Below, piece by piece: positions 1 to 9,505 of a stretch of 64,000 nt of DNA. The notes beneath the pieces were generated by a model that searched no databases, was not told where the DNA came from, and was given only the letters and a program-made list of their open reading frames with translations. This DNA is from Acidimicrobiales bacterium (GTDB lineage: Bacteria > Actinomycetota > Acidimicrobiia > Acidimicrobiales > Acidimicrobilacustridaceae): NCBI GenBank assembly GCA_030830565.1, contig JAURMR010000037.1:54923-118922 (forward strand), in the 5' to 3' direction. Positions within the stretch are counted from its first letter, which is position 1. Every line of letters starts with the position of its first letter. Both the position numbers and the translations under genes were made by a program.

Positions 1-547
1 AAGCTGGAATCCGAATCGAGCCACCGCCATCGTTTGCATGTCCAGCGGTGACCATCCCGCCCGCGACGGCCGCGGCGGAACCGCCCGAGGAGCCACCTGT
101 CGAATGCGTGAGTCGCCATGGATTGCGAGCTGGGCCGAAGAGCACTGATTCGGTAACGGGGGCTTTCCCCAATTCGGGGGTATTGGTGTTGCCGAGAATG
201 AGAAGGCCGGCGGCTTTGAAACGCTTGGTGAGCTCGCAATCCTCGGTGGCAACGACGTCGGCGAACAGCCGGCTTCCCTTTGTTGAAGGGAGGCCAGCAA
301 CATCGCAATTGAGGTCTTTGACGAGGAATGGAACACCGGCGATGGGTGAGGTTGCCGGGACATTGACGGCTTCGGCACGTGCCTCGTCGTAGCGCTTGGC
401 AACGACCGCGTTGAGTGTGGGGTTTCGGGACTCGATGCGTGAAATTGAAGCTTCGATGAGCTCCACGCTGCTCACTTCACCGGCGGCGACGAGCGAAGCG
501 AGGCCAATCGTGTCGTTCTCGTCGAGAAGGCGTTCGATGTCAGACAT
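1..547 (-). CDS. Amidase signature family protein, N-terminal part (runs off the window edge)
   Basis: Minus-strand translation starts MSDIERLLDEND..., and ends ...NPWRLTHSTGGSSGGSAAAVAGGMVTAGHANDGGGSIRIPA, the Gly/Ser-rich amidase signature. Missing from the ORF track because it is open at the edge. Confidence 0.9.
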   Translation of the reverse strand, partial: MSDIERLLDENDTIGLASLVAAGEVSSVELIEASISRIESRNPTLNAVVAKRYDEARAEAVNVPATSPIAGVPFLVKDLNCDVAGLPSTKGSRLFADVVATEDCELTKRFKAAGLLILGNTNTPELGKAPVTESVLFGPARNPWRLTHSTGGSSGGSAAAVAGGMVTAGHANDGGGSIRIPA

Positions 548-549
548 AG

Positions 550-1710
550 TTACTCCAGAAATGCGGCGTATCGAGTGAGGTACGGCTGAACTCGTTCGGT
601 GAGTTCGTCACGGTCAAGGTCCCAGTCTTCTAGGGAGTAGGAGTGGGAACCGAATCGGTCCTTTTTGTGTTCGGCGCTATGGGCTCGCATCGCTGCTTCC
701 GCTTCGGGAGTAAATGTCTCGCCAAGTTCGTCATAGAGCGATGCAATGGTGGCAATCGGATCGGCCACGAGGTCGGAATAGGCGATGTCGACGAACGCAT
801 CGGCCCGTCCCTGAGCAATTTGGGCGTCGCGAAACGCGTTTTGATTATCAAGAAGCGTTCCGATGACCTCGGGCCATGTCTCTCGGATATAGGGACGCCA
901 ATCGGCATCGGTGAATGTTCCGGCCAGGACGCGCACCAAATTGCATGCTGAGGCAATCACATTGACTGGGTCGCGATGGGTGAGAACAAAACGTGCATCG
1001 GGGTAGACCGATGCCAACGCAGACGGGTCAATGAGATGCACAGGCGATTTCAGTTGCCATTGTCCGGGGCACTCCGATTGCAGTACCTGAAGAACAGCTC
1101 TATGCCATTCGTAGGCTTGGGTGTGATCGTTCGATCGCACCCACTCCATATACGACGGCAAGTTGAACGTTGTCGATAAGTGCAGGCTTGAAAAATGCTG
1201 ACCCAAAACCGTTGCGCACTCAAGCGGCATATCGGGCGGATCGTGATGAATTGCCTTGAACTCGGGATTGATCATTCCGAGCATGTCCGGAGCTTCCATC
1301 GCTGCAAGGAAACGAGGATCTGTTCGGTAGGTGGCAGTGGTGGGCGGCGGAACAGACTCGTTGATCTCCCAGCCGAGCAACGAGCGATTTTTCGGATCGG
1401 CGGAAAGTAAGTGACTCAGCGCCGTCGTTCCCGTTCGCGGTAAGCCGATGAGAAAAATCGGGGACTCGACACGAGTCGATGCCAACTCCGGATGTGTGCG
1501 GTGCCACTCGACAACATTGAGGCGATTGACGAGATTGCCCAGTGCCATGCCCTCGGCTGCTGCGGTGCCGATCTCTGTCAGTTGCCCTTCGGTCGTCGCA
1601 GAGTCGAGAAAGACCTCGAGTCCTTCACGAAACGAGGGATCACCAAAGTCGGTGAGTCCACTTGCGAGTTGACTGGCCTGCGCAAGTAGCGCATCGATGT
1701 CTGTTGTCAT
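550..1710 (-). CDS. Sulfotransferase family protein
   Basis: FLIGLPRTGTTALSHLLSADP (PAPS-binding loop) and RFVLTHRDPVNVIAS motifs; likely start MTTDIDALLAQ at 1710 rather than the ORF-track start. Confidence 0.85.
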   Translation of the reverse strand: MTTDIDALLAQASQLASGLTDFGDPSFREGLEVFLDSATTEGQLTEIGTAAAEGMALGNLVNRLNVVEWHRTHPELASTRVESPIFLIGLPRTGTTALSHLLSADPKNRSLLGWEINESVPPPTTATYRTDPRFLAAMEAPDMLGMINPEFKAIHHDPPDMPLECATVLGQHFSSLHLSTTFNLPSYMEWVRSNDHTQAYEWHRAVLQVLQSECPGQWQLKSPVHLIDPSALASVYPDARFVLTHRDPVNVIASACNLVRVLAGTFTDADWRPYIRETWPEVIGTLLDNQNAFRDAQIAQGRADAFVDIAYSDLVADPIATIASLYDELGETFTPEAEAAMRAHSAEHKKDRFGSHSYSLEDWDLDRDELTERVQPYLTRYAAFLE

Positions 1711-1912
1711 ATGACTCCCCCCGCTGTCGTGGCGAACCGTAGTCGGTGGCTGCGAGTTGGCCGAATGGACTGGACAGTTCGACGGTTCAAGTACCCAGTT
1801 GCGGCCGATGGATTTGAGGAACAACATCCGGCAGTCGGCGCGGGCCGTACGCTTCATTGCACGCCGGAGAGATCGCCACCCTGGCCTTGATCAATTATTC
1901 GCAGGAGAACTC

Positions 1913-3436
1913 GTGAGTCAAAGCGACACATCACAGCCTTCAGAGTTGCCCGGGGGTTGGGGGCCGGCGCTCGAGGACCTCGCGCAACGTCGGGAAGAAG
2001 CGCGGGCAATGGGCGGCGAGGAGCGACTCGCCAAGCGTCATGCGAAGGGACAGCTCGACGCTCGCGGGCGAATCGACTACCTGCTCGATCCTGGTTCGTT
2101 CCGTGAACTCGGAACGCTCGTTGGCGATGTTCCTTGCGACGGCATCGTCGCAGGTGCCGGCCGCATCGACGGTCGCCCCGTGATGATCGGCGCAGAGGAT
2201 TTCACTGTGCTTGCTGGTTCGATCGGACCGGGCAGCTCGTCGAAGCGCTATCGCCTAGCGGAACTCGCGCTTGCTGAACGAATTCCATTGATCATGTTGC
2301 TTGAAGGGGCCGGTCATCGCGGCGGCGGTGGCGGTGGTCGAGCTCCGACCGATCTGCTCATCCAAGCCAAATGTTCCGGCAAGGTACCGGTGCTAAGCGC
2401 AGTGATGGGTCCATCGGCTGGTCACGGTGCACTCATTGTCCCGATGTCGGATTTCAGCGTGATGACTGCCGATGCGGCAGTCTTCACAGCCGGCCCCCCC
2501 GTTGTTCGCGAATCTCTTGGCGAAGATGTCACAAAAGAAGACCTTGGCGGTCCGTCGGTTGCGGTGCCGAGCGGGCTCATCCACAACGTCGCTCCCGACG
2601 ACGAAACCGCCCTCGACATGTTGCGCGTGTACTTATCGTTTTTCCCGTCAAGCGCGTGGGGATATGCCCCCCATCTTCCGGCCGCCGAAAGCGCGGACCA
2701 AGGATTCCGTTCGACCGATGAATTGCTTTCGATCATTCCGAGTGACTCGCGTCGTGTGTACGATATGCGAGCAGTGCTTGACGTCATCGTCGACGATGGA
2801 TCGTGGTTTGAGGTGCAGCCCGGTTTTGGGACGTCAATGATTTGCGGCCTCGCTCGACTCGGGGGTGAATCGATCGCACTCATCGCGAATCAGCCGACCG
2901 TGCTCGCAGGTTCTATTGATGCGTCTGCCGCTGACAAGGCAGCGCACTTCATCATGGTTGCCGATTCGTTTCATATTCCACTGGTGTTTCTCGCTGACAA
3001 TCCAGGAATGTTGCCGGGTAGTGCGTCGGAGCGTGAGGGGGTATTGCGTTCGGGCGCTCGGATGTTTGCTGCACAGACGCAAGCGTCAAGTCCGAAACTG
3101 CATCTCACACTGCGAAAGGCCTATGGCTTTGGTTCGATGGTGATGACGCTTGTTGGTTTCGATAACCAGTCCGCAACGTTTGCTTATCCGGGTGCGACGC
3201 TTGGAGCGATGGGCGCAAGTGCGATGAGCAAGGCAACCAATGCCGATGCCGACGAAGCCGCGATGCTTCGCGATGCCGAACTTCAAGCTTCATACCGATC
3301 TGCGGCAACTCTTGGTTTCGATGAACTCATTGATCCTCGTGAAACCCGAGATGTACTTCTCGATGCGCTGCAGCGAGCGTTGTTCCGACGTCAGGTTGCA
3401 GCAGAACCGGTCTATCGGACAGCGATAACACCCTGA
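1913..3436 (+). CDS. Acyl-CoA carboxylase carboxyltransferase (beta) subunit family
   Basis: Carboxyltransferase-type sequence (GARGRIDYLLDPGSFRELG, FLADNPGMLPGSASEREGVLRSGARM, FAYPGATLGAMGASA); GTG start at 1913 inside the longer ORF. Confidence 0.85.
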   Translation: MSQSDTSQPSELPGGWGPALEDLAQRREEARAMGGEERLAKRHAKGQLDARGRIDYLLDPGSFRELGTLVGDVPCDGIVAGAGRIDGRPVMIGAEDFTVLAGSIGPGSSSKRYRLAELALAERIPLIMLLEGAGHRGGGGGGRAPTDLLIQAKCSGKVPVLSAVMGPSAGHGALIVPMSDFSVMTADAAVFTAGPPVVRESLGEDVTKEDLGGPSVAVPSGLIHNVAPDDETALDMLRVYLSFFPSSAWGYAPHLPAAESADQGFRSTDELLSIIPSDSRRVYDMRAVLDVIVDDGSWFEVQPGFGTSMICGLARLGGESIALIANQPTVLAGSIDASAADKAAHFIMVADSFHIPLVFLADNPGMLPGSASEREGVLRSGARMFAAQTQASSPKLHLTLRKAYGFGSMVMTLVGFDNQSATFAYPGATLGAMGASAMSKATNADADEAAMLRDAELQASYRSAATLGFDELIDPRETRDVLLDALQRALFRRQVAAEPVYRTAITP

Positions 3437-3559
3437 ACCGGTAGGAACACAGAAAACGGTCGAAGTGCCTCACCTGAACGTCAGCACTAGGTAGTCTCTT
3501 CACGTCGCGAGAGACCGTCTCGCGCCGTTCGACGTGTCGGAAACGGCACACAGGAGGCT

Positions 3560-3958
3560 TTGATGTTTGCAGCGAGCACAAATTGGGGTTTGGGCGAGGT
3601 CCTTTTGGCCATGCTCTACTTCACCTGTTTCTTTATCTGGATCTGGCTGGCGATCAGCGTCTTTATTGACATCTTCCGCAGCCCAGACATGGGTGGCGTG
3701 CACAAGGCCATCTGGGTCGTTGCGATTTTCGCTGCTCCCTTGATTGGCGTGCTTGCGTACCTCATCGTGCGCGGCGGCAAGATGAACCAGCATGCGATCG
3801 AAGCGGCAAAGGCTCAGGATGCGGCGATGCAGAACTACATCCGCAACGCTGCCGGCACCACACCGGCCGACGAACTTCATCGTCTCGCCGACCTCAAGGA
3901 CCGCGGCGTCATCGATCAGGCCGAGTTCGACAAGCTGAAGTCCAAGGTCGTTAGCTGA
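3560..3958 (+). CDS. Membrane protein with PLDc_N-like TM region and C-terminal SHOCT domain
   Basis: Two TM stretches, then ADELHRLADLKDRGVIDQAEFDKLKSKVVS (SHOCT). Confidence 0.8.
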   Translation: MMFAASTNWGLGEVLLAMLYFTCFFIWIWLAISVFIDIFRSPDMGGVHKAIWVVAIFAAPLIGVLAYLIVRGGKMNQHAIEAAKAQDAAMQNYIRNAAGTTPADELHRLADLKDRGVIDQAEFDKLKSKVVS

Positions 3959-4086
3959 TCTCGCTGCAGCGCAAGAGCGCTGTGGAGTTGTTGTGATTGG
4001 TGCCCCGCTGCGGTGGGGCACCATCGCGTTCGGGGGCACCATCTTCCGAGGTCGGGCGCTTCGGTGAGGGGCCGTAGGATTGAGGT

Positions 4087-6192
4087 GTGCCTCACCCCAC
4101 TCTTCTCTCGCAGGGTCGTATCGGCCCGATCCACACCCGCAATCGAATTGTGCTTCCAGCGATGGACCAAAACAGTTGCGAGGACGGGGCTATCACTGAT
4201 CTCAACATCGCGCATTACGAGGCTCGTGCTCGAGGCGGGGTGGGGCTGCTGATCCTGGAGACCTCTGCGGTCGCATGGCCGATAGGTGCGACATCACTTC
4301 ATCAACCAGCACTGTCAGATGACCGCTTCATTCCGGGACTAACGCGGTTAGCAAATGCCGTGCATCATCACGGATCAAAAATGGTCGTGCAGATTTGCCA
4401 CCACGGGAAGACCGCCGGCGTTGACGCAATGCAGGACCGCGAACAACTTGTTCCGTCGGTTCCGCTTCCGAACGACGAGTCCGACATGAGTGCCATCACC
4501 ATGGACGAACTGATGAAGATGGCAGGACTCACTGGCGGCAAGCGTGCCAAGCAACGTGCTGCAACCACTGACGACATCGCGTGGGTCGTCGAACAGTTCG
4601 CAGACGCGTCGGAACGAGTGAAGAAAGCCGGCTTCGACGGCGTCGAAATTCACGCCGCTCATGGTTATCTGATCTCAACATTCCTCTCGCCTCACTACAA
4701 CCTTCGGGACGACGAGTACGGCGGCACAACGCAAAATCGAGCTCGCTTGCTTGTTGAAATCATTACGGCGATCCGCGCTCGATGCGGGGCTGAGTTCGGA
4801 ATCATCGTTCGCCTTGATGGCCGCGAGTACGTCGACGGCGGGATTACGCCTGAACTTTGTGCCGAGTATGCGGTCGTCGCTGAATCCGCAGGCGCAGATG
4901 CAATCCATGTCTCGGCATCGGGCCCGAACTCGATGGGCATTGGTTTCACCAACGGACCCCTTCCGTGGCAGCCCGATCAATACATCGGTTTTGCAGCAGT
5001 GGTGAAAATGGCAGTGTCGATCCCTGTTATAGCGGTGGGCCGGATCCTTCCCGATGCCGCGGAAAATCACATCAAGAATGGAGATTGCGATTTTGTCTCC
5101 ATGGGTCGACAACTTCTCGCCGATCCGGAGATTCCCGCAAAGTTGCTCTCCGGAACTCCAGACCGGGTTCGAACCTGTATCAATTGCTTTGTCTGTGTCG
5201 CTCAGAACTTCTGGGACGGGGCGCCTATCTGTGCGGTCAACGCTGAGCTGGGCCATTACGACGAAGGCCCGCTTTCTCCTGCGGAGCAGCGGCGACACAT
5301 CGTTGTTGTCGGCGGCGGTCCAGGTGGCATGGAAGCCGCACGAGTGGCGGCAGTCCGTGGCCATTCAGTGACGTTGCTTGAAAAGTCCCCGCATCTCGGC
5401 GGAACTGCTCGGTTCTCTTCGCTGACAACTCCGATGAATGCGGAATTGGTTCGTTATCTCACAACAGAGATCAAGCGCCTTGATGTTGACGTGCGCACCT
5501 CGACTCCAGTGACGGCTTCGTTGTTGCGTGAACTCAATGCCGATGTTGTCGTGGTTGCAACCGGGGCTCGCCGCGAGCGTCCAAGCGTTCCCGGCGCCGA
5601 TCTGCCACATGTGTTTTCGGGAGACGACCTGCGTGCGCTGCTTACCGGAGATGATCCCGCCGCTGCGGCTCGCCTCCCGTTCCATCGCCGCATCATCGTT
5701 TCGATCGGCCGATCACTTGGTTTCATGTCGTCGATGGACCGTGTTCGTTCGTTATCCAAGCGATGGATGCCAATCGGCAAACGTGTCGTTGTCGTAGGCG
5801 GCGGTTTGGTGGGTGTTGAACTTGCGGAATATCTCGCCGAGCGCGGCCGAATCGTCACCGTCCTCGAAGAGGGCGAGAAACTCGGCCTCGAGATGGCCCA
5901 TCCTCGACGGGCACGCGCGCTTCACGAGGCCCGAACTCACGGCGTTGAGTTCGTGACCGGCGCGGAACTGGTGGCAATCAGCCAGAGCAGCCTGACGTAT
6001 CGCACCGGTGAGGAAACGCACACTGTTCGCGCCGATGCAGTCGTCATCGCAAGCGGTGTGCATTCCGACGAATCGATCGCCGATCAATTGATCGCCGATG
6101 GTTTCGATGTGCGAGTTGTTGGCGATGCGGCAGCGGTCGGATACATCGAGGGCGCGGTGCGAACCGGTTACCTCGCCGGACGTTCGATCTGA
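4087..6192 (+). CDS. OYE/2,4-dienoyl-CoA reductase (FadH-like) FMN/4Fe-4S/FAD oxidoreductase
   Basis: N-terminal OYE barrel (RIGPIHTRNRIVLPAMD, EIHAAHGYLISTFLSP), CINCFVCVAQNFWDGAPIC cluster, then FAD/NAD domain (IVVVGGGPGGMEAARVAA, VVVVGGGLVGVELAEYLAERG). Confidence 0.88.
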   Translation: MPHPTLLSQGRIGPIHTRNRIVLPAMDQNSCEDGAITDLNIAHYEARARGGVGLLILETSAVAWPIGATSLHQPALSDDRFIPGLTRLANAVHHHGSKMVVQICHHGKTAGVDAMQDREQLVPSVPLPNDESDMSAITMDELMKMAGLTGGKRAKQRAATTDDIAWVVEQFADASERVKKAGFDGVEIHAAHGYLISTFLSPHYNLRDDEYGGTTQNRARLLVEIITAIRARCGAEFGIIVRLDGREYVDGGITPELCAEYAVVAESAGADAIHVSASGPNSMGIGFTNGPLPWQPDQYIGFAAVVKMAVSIPVIAVGRILPDAAENHIKNGDCDFVSMGRQLLADPEIPAKLLSGTPDRVRTCINCFVCVAQNFWDGAPICAVNAELGHYDEGPLSPAEQRRHIVVVGGGPGGMEAARVAAVRGHSVTLLEKSPHLGGTARFSSLTTPMNAELVRYLTTEIKRLDVDVRTSTPVTASLLRELNADVVVVATGARRERPSVPGADLPHVFSGDDLRALLTGDDPAAAARLPFHRRIIVSIGRSLGFMSSMDRVRSLSKRWMPIGKRVVVVGGGLVGVELAEYLAERGRIVTVLEEGEKLGLEMAHPRRARALHEARTHGVEFVTGAELVAISQSSLTYRTGEETHTVRADAVVIASGVHSDESIADQLIADGFDVRVVGDAAAVGYIEGAVRTGYLAGRSI

Positions 6193-6203
6193 GCCCACGC
6201 GCG

Positions 6204-6234
6204 ATTCAGGTCTGGGCAGAACCCAGACCTGAAT
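6204..6234. terminator. Perfect 13-bp inverted repeat between convergent genes; putative bidirectional terminator
   Basis: ATTCAGGTCTGGG-CAGAA-CCCAGACCTGAAT between the stops of 4087..6192(+) and 6270..6752(-); no long T-tract. Confidence 0.7.
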
Positions 6235-6269
6235 ACAAACTTCGTAGATTGTTCGATACGAGGACGCCC

Positions 6270-6752
6270 TTAGAGACGCCCGATGACTGCTGAGCAGGAA
6301 CTGACGTCGACGCCACCAGCCTCGTCGATATCAAGATTGGTGATAACGCCGTTCTCAATAATTGCGGCGTAGCGCTTCGAGCGAATTCCAAGACCGAATC
6401 CAGTCCCGTCCATCACATGGCCCATGGCTTCGGTGAATTCACCGTTGCCGTCGGCGAGCATCGTGATGGAGTCGCCAACCTGCTGGTCGTCGCCCCATGC
6501 GCCCATAACGAATGCATCGTTAACCGAGATGCACGCGATGCGATCGACGCCTTTCTCGGTCAGTTCATTGGCCTGCTGAACAAAGCCGGGAAGATGAACT
6601 TTTGAACAGCCGGGTGTGAACGCTCCCGGAACGGCGAACAGAACAACTTTTCCTGATCCAAGGACATCGGCGGTGTTGACCTTTTCGGGTCCTGCTGCGC
6701 CCATGACATAGAGATCGACGGAAGGGATGGTGTCTCCAACATTGAGTGTCAT
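6270..6752 (-). CDS. Peroxiredoxin (Prx5/AhpE-like redoxin)
   Basis: VVLFAVPGAFTPGCSKVHLPGFV, the Prx5 PGAFTPxC motif. Confidence 0.88.
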   Translation of the reverse strand: MTLNVGDTIPSVDLYVMGAAGPEKVNTADVLGSGKVVLFAVPGAFTPGCSKVHLPGFVQQANELTEKGVDRIACISVNDAFVMGAWGDDQQVGDSITMLADGNGEFTEAMGHVMDGTGFGLGIRSKRYAAIIENGVITNLDIDEAGGVDVSSCSAVIGRL

Positions 6753-6861
6753 GCCGACACGATAGGGGTTGCAATCGAGTGAGCGTTCGGTCAGATGTGA
6801 ATTTTCGGCAGGAGCCCGATCCGTCGGCAGCTAGCGCTAGGGCCGTTGATCTGTCGAGGAC

Positions 6862-7383
6862 TTATCCGAAGAGAGCTGGCCCTGCGTCGATCGCGGCGAA
6901 AGCGGCGACATAAGCGAAGACAATCGTCTGGGCCAGGCACAGGAGACCGACAAGTTGAGCTGACTCTGATCCTTCACGCGCGGCCGGACCCCAGAGTGAA
7001 CGGACCGTGATCACGCCGAGAAAGATCGTCGCTCCAACGGTGAGAGCGACGAACCATCCGATTGGCGCCTGTGTGCGCCATGAAATGAGCGCAGCAAGGC
7101 CCAATAGCCCTGGGATGAGAGCTGACCCGCGAGCGAGGGCGGAGTCTGAGCACAGTGCTCGTCGCAAGCATTCGAAGATTCCGGCGCCGCCGATGGCAAA
7201 GACGATGAGCTGGAGAATCGCGTCAGTCGCGGATTGCGTCGCGAGTTGATTGAAGGCGAGCACATCGCCGAGGAGGAGAAGGACAAGCGACGCAGTGAGG
7301 AGCACCACTTGTGCGATCGAGCGCGCCGATCGGCGAGAGTCCATTCGTGCGCCAGTCATGAACGCCTCAGAATGTCTCGCCAT
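6862..7383 (-). CDS. Hypothetical multi-pass membrane protein
   Basis: 173-aa ORF with about four hydrophobic segments, overlapping the end of the gatD-like gene. Start uncertain (7383 or internal Met). Confidence 0.6.
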   Translation of the reverse strand: MARHSEAFMTGARMDSRRSARSIAQVVLLTASLVLLLLGDVLAFNQLATQSATDAILQLIVFAIGGAGIFECLRRALCSDSALARGSALIPGLLGLAALISWRTQAPIGWFVALTVGATIFLGVITVRSLWGPAAREGSESAQLVGLLCLAQTIVFAYVAAFAAIDAGPALFG

Positions 7384-8162
7384 GATCGGCGTGGAGCGAG
7401 TTCATGATCGCGTGCTGCAGCAATCCGTTCAGTTCGCAGCGCATCAACGTCTGGGTCATGAAGCGGGATCATCACAGCCGGTCCCACAATCCACTCGAGT
7501 AACGCATCGGCGAGTCGGGGATTGCGGGCAAGTGCGGGGCCATGGAGATAGGTACCCACCACGGTGCCAGTTACAACACCCTCGGAACCATCGCCGTTTC
7601 CTTCGCCAACTTCGACGGCTCCGAGTGAAACCGAGGTCGGTCCGGGGATCGTCCGACCCGCATGATTTTCGAAACCGGTGAGTTGCCCAAGCTCTACCAC
7701 TCCGTGAGCAGTGGTGAGCCGTGCATTGGTTGTGAGGAGCTCGCCGACTGCACGTGGGCGATCGACGCGAACGGTTTCGCAGTCGAGAAGTCCGAGTCCG
7801 CTGCGGCTCGTACCGGTGGCATCGGGGAATGTATGGCCGAGTATTTGCATACCGGCGCAAACCGCAAGAACGACCGCGCCTTTGTCGACAGCGCGGTGGA
7901 GCCCTTGACTTTGGTCGAGTTCGCGAGTGGCCTGCACCTGAGGTCCGTCCTCGCCGCCACCTACGAGGTACAGGTCGGCGGAATCGGGTACTGGTGCTCC
8001 AGCGTCGACGGAGATGTGTTCAACCTCAATGCCGCGCCATTCAAGGCGACGTGAAAGCACGAGTGCGTTGCCGCCATCTCCATATGTCCCGAGAAGGTCG
8101 GGGTAGAGCGAGACGATTCGAACCGCCGACTCGGCGCGATTGGTAGGTGGGGTCGACGTCAC
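7356..8162 (-). CDS. gatD: Lipid II isoglutaminyl synthase glutaminase subunit GatD (CobB/CobQ-like GATase)
   Basis: VRIVSLYPDLLGTYGDGGNALVLSRRLEWRGI, VLAVCAGMQILGHTF, GTYLHGPALARNP; next to a MurT-type ligase. Confidence 0.88.
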   Translation of the reverse strand: MTSTPPTNRAESAVRIVSLYPDLLGTYGDGGNALVLSRRLEWRGIEVEHISVDAGAPVPDSADLYLVGGGEDGPQVQATRELDQSQGLHRAVDKGAVVLAVCAGMQILGHTFPDATGTSRSGLGLLDCETVRVDRPRAVGELLTTNARLTTAHGVVELGQLTGFENHAGRTIPGPTSVSLGAVEVGEGNGDGSEGVVTGTVVGTYLHGPALARNPRLADALLEWIVGPAVMIPLHDPDVDALRTERIAAARDHELAPRRSWRDILRRS

Positions 8163-9451
8163 AGCACGCCACCAACCTTTTCGAGGTGATCTTGAAACGC
8201 GGTGTAATTCGAAGCGACATCGATGGGAACTGACGTATCGAAGTCGGGTGATTGACGAATGAGCGCCAGAGCATCTTCGAGACTGTCGGCGACACTGTGG
8301 TTGATATTCCCGTAGCGAAAGCGAACGGCAAGGTCATGGCGTCGTTCTCCGATCGCAATCACAAGTCGGTCTCCGACGCGTTCGTAGGCGACATCCCAAA
8401 GCCATGAAGGATCATGGCCATCGGCAATACGCGCGTTGATAGCGATGACAAGCGGCGTGCTGGGTCCTTCAAGTAACTCGAGTGCCTCGTGCCAACCAGC
8501 AGGATTCTTTGCCAAGAGAAGTCGAATATTCGTGCCGTTGAAAGTGGCGACGCGGTAGCGGCCCGCAACTTCGGTGACGTCATCGAGTGCATCGAAGGCT
8601 TGGTTGAGATCGGCACCCAATGCGGAAGAGGCCGCGAGAGCAAACGCCGCATTCACCCGATTGACCCGACCGGGCAGCGCAAGTGGTGCTCGAAATATCT
8701 TGCCCTGGAGAGAAATGCCATCTTCAGTCACTGCGACATCGATCGTGGGTTTCTGTAGATCACAAGAGGTGCATGCCCATGAGCCGTCAACGAAATCGAT
8801 TCGACCGGAACATGCGGGACACCCCGAAGCGTCAGCGGTCCATTCCTGTCCGGTGGCAATCCAGATGACGTTCGGTGCTGCGAGTGCAGCCCACGTCACG
8901 AGGGGATCGTCGGCATTGGCAAGAACGACATTCGGCGGGGTAGCAGTGAGGGCGCTGCGCCACTGTTCGGCGAGTTTTCGGACTTCTTGGGTTCGGTCCA
9001 GCTGATCGCGACTCAAATTAAGTAGGACAACGGTGTTGGCGTTTGTTGCCCGGAGAACCGGATCAACCCAGCGTTCATCGACTTCAAGAACTGCGGTATC
9101 GGTTGGGTTCGCCGAAGCGAGTGCCGCAACGATTCCCGGAGTCATGTTTGCTCCGAGCCAATTCGACACCACAGGACGATTGGACCCGAGGGCTGTCGAC
9201 AGCAACTTTGTGGTTGTCGTCTTTCCATTCGTTGCACTCACGATGGCGACGTCACGCGACGCGGTGAGTTCGGCAAGGAGGTTTTTGTCGATCAATAGCG
9301 AGACGCGTCCGCCGATGACCGAACCAGTGCCGAAATGCACAACTCGCGATGCCCACGCAACGATGCGACCTGCGGCTACCGCAAGCCGTGCTCGGGGTCG
9401 GAGCTTCATGGCAGGGCCAGTTGCAGGGACGGAGGCAGAGGAAGCGGTCAC
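8159..9451 (-). CDS. murT: Lipid II isoglutaminyl synthase MurT (Mur ligase family)
   Basis: ATNGKTTTTKLLSTALG P-loop, LNLSRDQLDR, Zn-ribbon insert CPACSGRIDFVDGSWACTSCDLQ; 4-nt overlap with gatD. Confidence 0.88.
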   Translation of the reverse strand: MTASSASVPATGPAMKLRPRARLAVAAGRIVAWASRVVHFGTGSVIGGRVSLLIDKNLLAELTASRDVAIVSATNGKTTTTKLLSTALGSNRPVVSNWLGANMTPGIVAALASANPTDTAVLEVDERWVDPVLRATNANTVVLLNLSRDQLDRTQEVRKLAEQWRSALTATPPNVVLANADDPLVTWAALAAPNVIWIATGQEWTADASGCPACSGRIDFVDGSWACTSCDLQKPTIDVAVTEDGISLQGKIFRAPLALPGRVNRVNAAFALAASSALGADLNQAFDALDDVTEVAGRYRVATFNGTNIRLLLAKNPAGWHEALELLEGPSTPLVIAINARIADGHDPSWLWDVAYERVGDRLVIAIGERRHDLAVRFRYGNINHSVADSLEDALALIRQSPDFDTSVPIDVASNYTAFQDHLEKVGGVL

Positions 9452-9505
9452 GACATGCCGATGCTACTTCCGGTGATGCCGATGGCTTCGGCGTCAGGAG
9501 TGTCG

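Noticed and set aside
5164-5178. tRNA T-loop-like GGGTTCGAACCTG
   Set aside because: Lies inside the OYE-family coding sequence; no acceptor, D or anticodon stems fit around it.
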